Positions 56,510-63,559 of a stretch of 64,000 bases of DNA are shown piece after piece. The stretch covers positions 1-64,000 of the forward strand of contig NZ_JMJJ01000009.1 in NCBI RefSeq assembly GCF_000710035.2, given 5' to 3'. The notes under the pieces were generated by a model. It was not told the origin of the DNA. It saw only the letters and a list, made by a program, of their open reading frames with translations, and ran no database searches. The stretch comes from Pantoea ananatis LMG 2665. GTDB taxonomy: Bacteria > Pseudomonadota > Gammaproteobacteria > Enterobacterales > Enterobacteriaceae. Each line of letters begins with the position of its first letter. Within the stretch, counting starts at the first letter, position 1. The position numbers were made by a program, and so were the translations under genes.

Positions 56510-57698
56510 TACTCACGGCGATCGTTGATGTCGGAACCCGTCGTACCGCTGTAATCAGCATCAGAACCACGATATTAAGACCAATGACACTTTCCCAGGC
56601 CAGCCAGAATCCCAGTCGATCGGCCATAAAGCTTAATCCCAAGCCTAATACCGTTGAGAGACAGATAAATACAATCTCGTTAAAGGAGAGGATACGAGCC
56701 AGCGCCTGGCTGTCTGACTGGGTCATGATCAGTGTGTTTCGTCTTACCCTGATGTGGCAATGGCAGAAGGCGATAAGGAAAAGGCACGCATATACGGCGC
56801 TGAGGGTTTTAAAGAGTAAAGGAAGCAGTAAACCCAGGGTAAACACCGTGCCAAAAAGCAGATATACAGATTTCAGGGTCGGCAGATAGCGCTGAGAATT
56901 TAACATGCTACCCGCAATTGCGCCCAGCCCGTAAGGAACCACCAGAATCGCGTATGCGCTCACTGGGGCACCGATCTGTGTAAACAGCGCAGGATATAAG
57001 GCATTTAGAAACACCACACAGATATATGGAAACAAAGAAAGCAGTTCTACAACGCGTTTTTGTTCCCCCAGAAAGAAATCATAACCTTTAACATACATGC
57101 CACCTTTTAACGTTTTATGGCTTTCAGGTTCAGCGCCGCTGACATTATCCACCGGAATAAAAACGTTAATCAGTAATGACAGCGTGAAGCAGAGAAGCAT
57201 AACCAAGCACACGTTGTGAATAGATTTGTCCTGAAGGATAAAAAACGCCACGCCCCCTGAAAGAAACGTTATTCCCTGCCTGACCATTTCCAACAATCGG
57301 TTCGCGTGGTAAAGCTTTTGCTCAGGCAACACCTTTTTCATATAGGTGGCGCGAATGACCTGATCAGAGGCGCGAATCAACGTAAATACGGATGTGGATA
57401 ACAAAATGACCGTAAACGAAAGGAGGGCACTGAGCTCGCCTGGATTGATTAAAAAAAAGGCCAGAGCGTTGATGGCGCCCAGGACATACATAATCGTCAG
57501 CATCCGCTTACATGTCGTTTTATCCGTTATATGTCCAATGAAGGGCAGAGCAAAGAACGTGATGATGTAGCCCGATGACAAGACCGTTGAGACCAGCAAA
57601 CTCGACCCGAATGTACTCTCAATAAACCAGGCGATGGCAGTAAAAAACACTGCCATTGAAACACCTGACGTAAGCGCCGAGAGCAGGACAGGAAACAT
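56487..57698 (-). CDS. MFS exporter of the candidate peptide cluster
   Basis: The 403-aa permease has about 12 hydrophobic segments. The cytoplasmic loop after helix 2 reads 'GHITDKTTCKRML', the MFS motif A of the MFS_1/MFS_3 exporter group (EntS- and macrolide-efflux-like). It is A+T-rich compared with its neighbours (a 60-base sample at 57121 is 43% G+C). The ATG at 57698 follows CGGGA at 7 nt; a TTG at 57704 overlapping the previous stop is possible. Immediately downstream of and coupled to the HDO gene, it is the likely exporter of the product or an immunity pump. Confidence 0.8.
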   Translation of the reverse strand: MFPVLLSALTSGVSMAVFFTAIAWFIESTFGSSLLVSTVLSSGYIITFFALPFIGHITDKTTCKRMLTIMYVLGAINALAFFLINPGELSALLSFTVILLSTSVFTLIRASDQVIRATYMKKVLPEQKLYHANRLLEMVRQGITFLSGGVAFFILQDKSIHNVCLVMLLCFTLSLLINVFIPVDNVSGAEPESHKTLKGGMYVKGYDFFLGEQKRVVELLSLFPYICVVFLNALYPALFTQIGAPVSAYAILVVPYGLGAIAGSMLNSQRYLPTLKSVYLLFGTVFTLGLLLPLLFKTLSAVYACLFLIAFCHCHIRVRRNTLIMTQSDSQALARILSFNEIVFICLSTVLGLGLSFMADRLGFWLAWESVIGLNIVVLMLITAVRRVPTSTIAVSNATENGR

Positions 57699-57700
57699 AG

Positions 57701-58687
57701 TCAAATCCCGAAGTAGTCGACCCGCTGCCGAGGAATATAGTTACCTTCTTTCGAATAATACTCCTCAATTTCAAGGCACTGAAGATCGATGGCATGCTTG
57801 ATATCGTGTAGGGCATTCAGTATGAAGGACGTTTCTTCCATGTTAGCCAGGGTAACAAGATGCAGATGATCGTCCAGAAGACGTGAATGGCCTAATTCAT
57901 AATCAATTTGAGAGTGTTTGAAGAAAGGTTCAAGAGTTCCAGGCTGAAGATCGTAATGGCTATTAATGTCCTGAATGGCATTTTTCACCTCAGTCTCGTC
58001 AAAATCGTGAGACTCGATCACTTTTGCAATCAGAAAGACCGTCGAGGGATGTGTTATGAACAGCGCCTTCATCATATTAATCAAATTCAGTGTTGAAACG
58101 AGCGGAATGGCATTTTCAACTTCTTCCTGCTTCATACCCAATTTAATTAGAGTTTCTAATATGAATGATTCGTGGCCAGTTTCCTGTAGCTTATAAGTCA
58201 TCAGTACAGACTGAAGTTCAGGGTTGTCTGTACTCTTAATGGCGACGTTAATGATGTCCGGAAAGGCCTTAATGTAATGCCAGGTTTCTATGAAGAAGCC
58301 TGTCAGAACGTTACGGTGCGTATCGCCATAAAGAAATTTATTGAACAGATGCGTTTCTTCAACCTGCTCGGCCCACATTTCACATGCCTGAATTGTTTTT
58401 TCAAGGATGTCTTCATTGTGCGGTTTTTTTTCGTTTCTGAGCATCCCAATATCGCTAAGAGAAGTCACCATCTCCTCAATGCGCTGAACGGGAACGTTGG
58501 TTTTTTTAGCAATGTCAGCGATGGTATTATGGCCGGTGCAGTAACCACGTATTTTATAAAAATCTTGCGCATCCCCTTGTTCTACTTCGTATAGCCCACC
58601 CGTGAAGCGAAGGTAGTGCTCACCATCTTCGTTAGTGGTCCAGAGGTTATGAACAAATTTGGGTGAGGTTTGATAATTTTTTTGCAT
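57701..58687 (-). CDS. RRE-like winged helix fused to haem-oxygenase-like diiron (HDO) enzyme
   Basis: I recognise two parts in this 328-aa protein but no named family member. Residues about 20-85 look like a PqqD/RRE winged helix: strands 'HYLRFTGGLYEVEQ', then 'TIADIAKKTNVPVQRIEEMV' and 'LSDIGMLRN'. Residues about 95-310 form an all-helical TENA/PqqC/HDO-type domain with candidate iron ligands E134-x2-H137 ('IETWH'), E169-x2-H172 ('QETGH') and H258-x3-D262 with H267 ('KHSQIDYELGH'). HDO enzymes use O2 at a diiron centre for oxidations and C-C cleavage. AAGGA precedes the ATG. It follows a 20-codon peptide gene and a stem-loop and overlaps the exporter. A+T-rich: 60-base samples give 32-45% G+C. 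Confidence 0.7.
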   Translation of the reverse strand: MQKNYQTSPKFVHNLWTTNEDGEHYLRFTGGLYEVEQGDAQDFYKIRGYCTGHNTIADIAKKTNVPVQRIEEMVTSLSDIGMLRNEKKPHNEDILEKTIQACEMWAEQVEETHLFNKFLYGDTHRNVLTGFFIETWHYIKAFPDIINVAIKSTDNPELQSVLMTYKLQETGHESFILETLIKLGMKQEEVENAIPLVSTLNLINMMKALFITHPSTVFLIAKVIESHDFDETEVKNAIQDINSHYDLQPGTLEPFFKHSQIDYELGHSRLLDDHLHLVTLANMEETSFILNALHDIKHAIDLQCLEIEEYYSKEGNYIPRQRVDYFGI

Positions 58688-58715
58688 GGCATTTTTTCCT
58701 TCAGCGCGGACAGCA

Positions 58716-58738
58716 GGGCCGGTGCAAACGACCGGCCC
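58716..58738 (-). promoter_or_regulatory. Stem-loop between peptide gene and HDO gene
   Basis: Perfect 8-bp stem GGGCCGGT / ACCGGCCC with a 7-nt loop, 20 bp after the peptide stop and 28 bp before the HDO start; no T-tract. RiPP operons often carry such a partial terminator so that precursor mRNA exceeds enzyme mRNA. Confidence 0.7.
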
Positions 58739-58757
58739 CGATTTTTATATGCATGGG

Positions 58758-58820
58758 TTAGCCGCAGGTTGCGCCGCCCAGTTTTTTCGTGGATTTCTTG
58801 CTAACTTTTTTCAGTTTCAT
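58758..58820 (-). CDS. Candidate RiPP precursor peptide (20 aa)
   Basis: ATG with a strong Shine-Dalgarno (AGAGGA, 7-nt spacing to the start) encodes MKLKKVSKKSTKKLGGATCG and stops at TAA. The first 13 residues contain eight lysines, suiting a leader bound by the RRE-like region of the next gene. Leu-Gly-Gly then resembles a double-glycine cleavage site, and the last four residues Ala-Thr-Cys-Gly would be the core with one cysteine. It is too short for ordinary gene callers. It is the likely substrate of the HDO enzyme (inference). Confidence 0.65.
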   Translation of the reverse strand: MKLKKVSKKSTKKLGGATCG

Positions 58821-58835
58821 GGTTAGTTCCTCTGT

Positions 58836-58934
58836 TTAGGATCGGTAAGCCTGATAACAGGCGTTCAGATTGTTTACATAAACTGATGTTTTGGTAAAGT
58901 TACTGTACGTTTTTTTGTTGGAAATATTAGACAT
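58836..58934 (-). CDS. Possible second small peptide gene (32 aa)
   Basis: A frame of 32 codons ends 15 bp before the 20-aa peptide start. It encodes a Ser/Asn/Tyr-rich peptide (N-terminus MSNISNKKTYSNF, C-terminus NLNACYQAYRS, one Cys). A further in-frame ATG lies at 58943. The ribosome-binding site is weak (GAGA). It may be a second precursor, a leader peptide, or just untranslated leader. Confidence 0.3.
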   Translation of the reverse strand: MSNISNKKTYSNFTKTSVYVNNLNACYQAYRS

Positions 58935-59223
58935 ACTTCTCATTTATGCAGGATTCTGACTGGTTGAATCGCAGTAATTCTGCGCATCAGGTCGCGTTGG
59001 GATAAGGATGACTTTTGGTGGAGGTGATGCTGCCGGGACGGGGTTGAAGACAGGCAAGGTCGACAGGGGTTCTTAACTCGACGCGGGGCGCGGTCAGGAA
59101 GGCATGAGCGTGGGATGAAACGAGACGAGAGTTGACGACATGTATCATTTCCGTCTGAGGGTTAGCGCGAATCATTGTTCTGTCGGCGTCCAGAGGTCGT
59201 GCTTAAAAAAACACCGACCATCC

Positions 59224-59250
59224 TCAAGTTTATCTCATCATTGCCGATAC
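59224..59250 (+). promoter_or_regulatory. Sigma-28 (FliA) promoter of yjfB
   Basis: TCAAGTTT (59224-59231), 11-bp spacer, GCCGATAC (59243-59250): one mismatch in each half against TAAAGTTT-N11-GCCGATAA. It lies about 73 bp upstream of the start codon. Confidence 0.8.
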
Positions 59251-59329
59251 TTTATGCGCAACTGGCGAAATCCGTCGCCGGTATTATGTGACCCCCATTC
59301 GGGGCTCAGTCAACATAAGGAGCAACTGC

Positions 59330-59518
59330 ATGGATATTCAGCAACTCACAACGCTGTCTGCAGGGTTGGAGCAATGGCAGGCACGTGGTGAAGCCAATGC
59401 GACGCTGTTAAAGAAAACCCTGAACCAACAGGCAGATACCATCACGACACTGGTTGAAGGCGTCACCGCGCTTCCTGCTAACCCGGCGGTAGGGCGCAAT
59501 ATCAACACCACCGCCTGA
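59330..59518 (+). CDS. YjfB-family putative motility protein
   Basis: The 62-aa cytoplasmic protein begins 'MDIQQLTTLSAGLEQ' and has 'NATLLKKTLNQQADTITTLV' and an Asn-rich tail 'VGRNINTTA', the pattern of the short YjfB_motility family. Function is unknown. AAGGAG lies 7 nt before the ATG. The upstream sigma-28 promoter match places it in the flagellar regulon. Confidence 0.7.
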   Translation: MDIQQLTTLSAGLEQWQARGEANATLLKKTLNQQADTITTLVEGVTALPANPAVGRNINTTA

Positions 59519-59527
59519 CGGATCCCC

Positions 59528-59556
59528 CGGGCGGCTTTTGTTGTGTCGCCCGTTTT
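59528..59556 (+). terminator. Terminator of yjfB
   Basis: CGGGCG / CGCCCG around a 13-nt loop, followed by TTTT, 9 bp after the stop. Confidence 0.75.
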
Positions 59557-59783
59557 AAATGCACCACGCAATCAATTGTTTTGCGTTGAGTGTGCCCGGC
59601 TAACCGCCTTCTCAACGCCTCCATGACAAGCAACTCATCCCTCATCCGCTTTCTAAAACCTGCTATGGCAACCATTACCCATGTTCTTCAGTCAATCCGG
59701 CAGAACCAAAAGCAGCAAAGCGCTATCAGTGCGATAGATAGCATGATCACAATAACGGCACTTATTGTTAACTATGTATTAAT

Positions 59784-59802
59784 AACAGTGGTTATCATTA
59801 TC
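59784..59802. promoter_or_regulatory. Fur-like box
   Basis: On the minus strand GATAATGATAACCACTGTT matches 15 of 19 positions of GATAATGATAATCATTATC. It lies 50 bp upstream of the DUF1471 start. Confidence 0.45.
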
Positions 59803-59851
59803 CCCATCGAAAGCGAACCGCTTTCCCGCTTACAAGATAAGGAACAGGATT

Positions 59852-60067
59852 ATGAAAACCATGAAAACACTTTCACTTGCCGCCGTTGCTGCGCTCTCAC
59901 TGATGTCAGCTTCCGCTTTTGCACAAACCGTTACCGCCACCGGTTCAACGCTCGATGGCACAGAAGCGAAAATTGCTGCCCAGGCTGAGCAGCAGGGCGC
60001 ACAGTATAAAATCATCGAAGCCAATACCAACGATCGTGTTCACATGACTGCTGAGCTGTATAAATAA
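59852..60067 (+). CDS. DUF1471 (YhcN/BhsA) family periplasmic protein
   Basis: The 71-aa precursor has a signal peptide 'MSASAFA' end and a mature part of about 46 residues: 'TVTATGSTLDGTEAKIAAQA' then 'YKIIEANTNDRVHMTAELYK'. The C-terminal 'A-E-L-Y-K' is typical of E. coli YhcN. Such proteins affect stress resistance, biofilm and surface properties. It is shorter than YhcN (87 aa) but keeps the whole domain pattern. ACAGGA precedes the ATG. Confidence 0.82.
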   Translation: MKTMKTLSLAAVAALSLMSASAFAQTVTATGSTLDGTEAKIAAQAEQQGAQYKIIEANTNDRVHMTAELYK

Positions 60068-60093
60068 CAGCGTTATGTTGAGCAAAGCGAAAG

Positions 60094-60119
60094 AGCTGCC
60101 TGATGGCAGCTTTTTTTTT
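60094..60119 (+). terminator. Terminator of the DUF1471 gene
   Basis: AGCTGCC / GGCAGCT with loop TGAT and nine T: a strong intrinsic terminator. Confidence 0.93.
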
Positions 60120-60374
60120 GGGCTTTTATCGCGGACGATGAGAACGTCTTCTTTCGCCGATAGCGCGATTGACCTGAAGTGCACATGTTTCTCAGCACAA
60201 TGACAGTTTTCCCCTTTTAACGCGGTCATCAGGCAGCGCTGCGTCCGGTATTCAGCCCTGTATCGAAGTTATTAACCTTGTCACAATCTGTTGCTTGTTT
60301 ATTCGCCATTGTCTCAAGCCCGTTCTTTATCCTGCCGATAACTCATCCAGACCACTCAATATGGCAGTATAAAA
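60120..60374 (+). promoter_or_regulatory. Upstream region of the PAS chemoreceptor with sigma-28 promoter
   Basis: TCAAGCCC (60314-60321), 12-bp spacer and a perfect GCCGATAA (60334-60341) form a likely FliA promoter with a leader of about 27 nt. Nothing else recognisable in the stretch. Confidence 0.7.
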
Positions 60375-61697
60375 ATGACAATATTAAAAAAACTATTTTC
60401 TGTTTTTCCTAAACACCAGCATAAACACGCCGCCGATTCGCTCAGAGCACTGGACGATGCGGTTCCGATCATCGAATTTACCCCAGATGGCATCATTCTT
60501 CGCGCAAATGCCCTGTTTCTGAGCAAGATGGGTTACGACGCGAAAGAGATTGTGGGTCGTCACCACAGTATGTTTTGCCCGCCATCAATGGTGAACTCAG
60601 CCGAGTACCGCCAGTTCTGGCTGCGCCTTGCCAGCGGCAAGAGCTTTAGTGGTAAATACCTGCGCCTGGGCAAAGACAGCCATCCGGTCTGGCTGGAAGC
60701 CAGCTATGTGTCAGTAAAAGACAAACATGGCCGCGTCATCAAGGTGATTAAGCTGGCAGCAGATATCTCCGAGCGTATCAGTGAGGCACAGCAGCAGGAT
60801 GCGCTGGTGCAGGCCATCAGCCGTTCAATGGCGGTCATCGCGTTTAATAAAGCCGGTGAAGTGCTGGAGGTAAATGAAAACTTCCTCAAAGCAACGGGCT
60901 ACAAGGCAGACAAGGTACTGGGCAGGCATCACCGGATGTTCTGCTCTGAGGAGCTGCGTAACAGCCAGGAATATCAGCAGTTTTGGCAGCGTCTGAATCA
61001 GGGAGAATTTTTCTCTGGGCAGTATCCGCGGCTCAATCGTAATGGCGAAACTATCTGGCTGCGCGCAACCTATAATCCGGTTTTTGATGCAGAGGGGCGG
61101 ATGTACAAGATTGTCAAATTCGCCAGTGACGTCACCGAGCAGGTATTGCAGAACCAGCAGGAAAATGAGGCGGCTCAACACGCGTGGAAGATGGCGCAGC
61201 AAACCCGCGAAAGCTCGGTAACGGGCGCGGATGTGATTGAAGACAGCGTCAGAACGATGGCCGAAATTGCGAAAGAGATGAACAGCGTATCCGCAGATGT
61301 CTTTGGCTTAAACGGACAGTCGGATCGTATTGCTGATATGGTACATACCATTCGCAACATCGCCGAGCAGACGCGTTTCATCGCCCTGAATGCGGCAATA
61401 GAGGCGGCCAGGGCCGGCACGTCCGGACGCAGTTTCGCCATTGTGGCAGCTGAAGTCCGGACCCTGGCGGCCCGAATTAATGAAGCAACCGAAGAGATAG
61501 GGCGCGTGGTGTCCAGCAATAATCAGCTGGCCAAAAAGGTGCTGGAAGATATCGAAAATAACCTGAAAAACACGGCTCGCGGCGTTAATTTGATGCGTCA
61601 GGCCGGAGAGGTGATAGCCAGCATTCAGAGTAATTCAGCGCGAGCCGAGGAAGCGGTCAGAAACGTGTCTCGTTCAGCGTCGCCGCGTGTCGCGTAG
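60375..61697 (+). CDS. Soluble PAS-PAS methyl-accepting chemotaxis-type receptor (BdlA-like)
   Basis: The 440-aa protein has no membrane segments. Two consecutive PAS domains share the motif 'GRHHSMFC' / 'GRHHRMFC' and '[21 protein letters not shown]' / '[20 protein letters not shown]'. The C-terminal signalling helix hairpin has tip '[15 protein letters not shown]' and '[12 protein letters not shown]'. The layout and size resemble Pseudomonas BdlA, which controls biofilm dispersal, and Aer-type redox sensors. The methylation helices look short. Expression is probably flagellar (sigma-28 promoter upstream). Confidence 0.82.
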   Translation: MTILKKLFSVFPKHQHKHAADSLRALDDAVPIIEFTPDGIILRANALFLSKMGYDAKEIVGRHHSMFCPPSMVNSAEYRQFWLRLASGKSFSGKYLRLGKDSHPVWLEASYVSVKDKHGRVIKVIKLAADISERISEAQQQDALVQAISRSMAVIAFNKAGEVLEVNENFLKATGYKADKVLGRHHRMFCSEELRNSQEYQQFWQRLNQGEFFSGQYPRLNRNGETIWLRATYNPVFDAEGRMYKIVKFASDVTEQVLQNQQENEAAQHAWKMAQQTRESSVTGADVIEDSVRTMAEIAKEMNSVSADVFGLNGQSDRIADMVHTIRNIAEQTRFIALNAAIEAARAGTSGRSFAIVAAEVRTLAARINEATEEIGRVVSSNNQLAKKVLEDIENNLKNTARGVNLMRQAGEVIASIQSNSARAEEAVRNVSRSASPRVA

Positions 61698-61863
61698 TTT
61701 TTGTTATGCCGGATCGCCTGTTTGCACAGGCGATCCCCCTTTTGACCTGCCGTTTTCTGTTACCCGTCCCGTCAACATTTCACTTTGTTTGCCGCCATTC
61801 GATAAGGCACTATGAGTTCCCTCTGTCTTTGCTTCTCCATCGTTGAAAGGAACGTCAGCCGCT

Positions 61864-62763
61864 ATGCCCGTTAATTTCGATCTTAACGATCTCTATGCGT
61901 TTCGCGCATTGGTCGAATATGGCAATTTCCGTATTGCAGCGGAATCCATCTGCCTGTCTCAGTCGGCGCTGAGCCGCAGGATCGAGAAGCTTGAAACGGC
62001 ACTGGGAATCAGGCTGTTTGACAGAACCACTCGCCGGGTCACGCTGACGCTTTATGGTCAGACGTTTGCCGCACGTTCAGAGCAGCTTCTGATCAACTTT
62101 GAAGAAGTTATGGCGGATATCAGTAAAGTCAGTCAGGACAGAACAGGCCTGGTGACGGTGGCCACAGTGCCGTCTGCTGCCTATTACTTTATGCCGGATG
62201 TGATCCGCCGCTTTCAGGCCCGCTATCCCAGAGTACGTGTCAAAATCATTGACAGTAGCGCAGGCAACGTCATAGAGGCCGTCACCAGCGGTCAGGCAGA
62301 TTTTGGCATTTGCTTCTCGGGTAATCCGCCGCCTGACACTGAATTTTTACCGCTGGTTGAGGATGTTTACGTGGTTGCCTGTCGGCACGATCATCCTCTT
62401 GCCAGCCGTAAAAGTCTGACGTGGCAAGAGTTTTATCAGCAGGATTACGTGGGGCTGGATAAAACTTCAGGCAATCGTAACCTACTTGATTCCGCGCTGG
62501 GCCATGTCGTTCCCGCGCGTCCGAGTATCTGCGAAACCCGGCATGTCACAACCATGTTAGGGATGGTTGAAGCGGGAATCGGCATTGCTGCCGTTCCCGC
62601 GATGTCGATGCCGTCATCAGGCCATTCGGTGCTGGTTCATCTGCCGCTTACCGATCCGGTAGTGAAACGCACCGTTGGCCTGATCCGGCGCAGCGGACGC
62701 ATTCAGTCCTACATTGCCGCTGAACTGGAAAAGCTAATTACTGAACGGTATCACTCTGCTTAG
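61864..62763 (+). CDS. LysR-family transcriptional regulator
   Basis: The 299-aa regulator has an N-terminal winged HTH ('DLYAFRALVEYGNFRIAAES', 'LSQSALSRRIEKLETALGIR') and a LysR substrate domain ('VATVPSAAYYFMPDVIRRFQ', 'MLGMVEAGIGIAAVPAM'). The start at 61864 gives the standard N-terminus; the AAAGGAAC upstream is rather far (13 nt). It converges with the ModA-like gene, and the two overlap by 26 bp at their 3' ends. Probable regulator of the citrate-type transporter unit. Confidence 0.85.
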   Translation: MPVNFDLNDLYAFRALVEYGNFRIAAESICLSQSALSRRIEKLETALGIRLFDRTTRRVTLTLYGQTFAARSEQLLINFEEVMADISKVSQDRTGLVTVATVPSAAYYFMPDVIRRFQARYPRVRVKIIDSSAGNVIEAVTSGQADFGICFSGNPPPDTEFLPLVEDVYVVACRHDHPLASRKSLTWQEFYQQDYVGLDKTSGNRNLLDSALGHVVPARPSICETRHVTTMLGMVEAGIGIAAVPAMSMPSSGHSVLVHLPLTDPVVKRTVGLIRRSGRIQSYIAAELEKLITERYHSA

Positions 62764-63544
62764 CAGGCTGCTGCGCTTTGACCGAGTGCAGGCCCGTGGC
62801 ATGGACCACTTCCTGAGCCGGAGCTGACGCCAGGAAATCAAGTAGCGCTTTGCCTTCCTCTGGATGCTCAGCTTTGGCTGGCACGGCGCCGGCAAATCGG
62901 GTGATGTACTGCACGTCGTCAGGCAGTTCGCCTACAAAGGTCACGCCCGGCACCGGCAGGAGCTCACTCACCTGCTGGAAGCCCAGCGCATAGTGGCCTT
63001 TTGCCACTTCAGACGCCACCGGAATGCGCTCCACTTCGTGGGCTTTGCCTTTGACCTTGTCTTCAATGCCTAACTTTTTAAACAACTGATTGCTAACGTA
63101 TTGACCGCTGGCGCTGTCGGAATAGGCAATGGATTTAGCATTCAGCAGGGTTTTACGCAGTGTGTCATCCGTTTTGATATCGGGTTTGGCATCTCCCTTC
63201 TTCACCACAATGCCGATCGGCGAATCGGCCAGCTCAACGCGTGAACCTGGTTTGATCCACCGGTCTTTTTCCAGCTGACTGAGCGCATCGCCCACCATAA
63301 TCACCACGTCGGCTTTTTCCCCGCGCGCCAGTCGGTTGGGGATCGCCTGCGGGGTTTTGCCCATGGAAGGCCCGGACACCAGAATAATTTTATCGCCACT
63401 TTTCGCTTCAAACTGAGGCGTCAGTTTTTCCAGCGCGGCTTTGAAGCCGCCAGAAATCATCACGGTCACATCTTTTGCCAGCACCGCGGTGCTGACCGAC
63501 GAAAGAACCAACGTGGCAAGGAGTGAACGGTAAATTATTTTCAT
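62738..63544 (-). CDS. ModA-like extracellular solute-binding protein
   Basis: The 268-aa precursor has a signal peptide ending 'STAVLA' and a mature type II binding fold: 'KDVTVMISGGFKAALEKLTP', 'SGPSMGKTPQAIPNRLARGE', 'ADVVIMVGDALSQLEKD' and 'YSDSASGQYVSNQLFKKLGI'. It resembles molybdate-type ModA proteins, but no ABC ATPase or permease gene is next to it. It follows the symporter gene by 15 bp, so it is probably part of a carboxylate-uptake unit. AGGG precedes the ATG. Confidence 0.75.
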   Translation of the reverse strand: MKIIYRSLLATLVLSSVSTAVLAKDVTVMISGGFKAALEKLTPQFEAKSGDKIILVSGPSMGKTPQAIPNRLARGEKADVVIMVGDALSQLEKDRWIKPGSRVELADSPIGIVVKKGDAKPDIKTDDTLRKTLLNAKSIAYSDSASGQYVSNQLFKKLGIEDKVKGKAHEVERIPVASEVAKGHYALGFQQVSELLPVPGVTFVGELPDDVQYITRFAGAVPAKAEHPEEGKALLDFLASAPAQEVVHATGLHSVKAQQPAKQSDTVQ

Positions 63545-63559
63545 TATGTAAGCCCTGAC

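Larger units (their letters stand above)
58821..59329. other. Intergenic region between the peptide cluster and yjfB
   Basis: In this 509-bp stretch the left 160 bp are A+T-rich and hold the possible 32-aa frame, a GCCTG / CAGGC hairpin (58849-58862) and presumably the peptide-cluster promoter, which I could not place with confidence. A distinctly G+C-rich patch (about 58984-59180) has no supportable gene. The right part has the yjfB sigma-28 promoter. Confidence 0.5.
59519..59851 (+). other. yjfB to DUF1471 intergenic region
   Basis: The 333-bp stretch holds the yjfB terminator, about 200 bp without identifiable features, and then a Fur-like box at 59784-59802 before the DUF1471 gene. A 132-codon open frame crossing it overlaps the DUF1471 gene out of frame and shows no family features. 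Confidence 0.5.

Noticed and set aside
59590..59988. 132-codon open frame before and into the DUF1471 gene
   Set aside because: It overlaps the well-supported DUF1471 gene out of frame and turns into low-complexity sequence; no ribosome-binding site.
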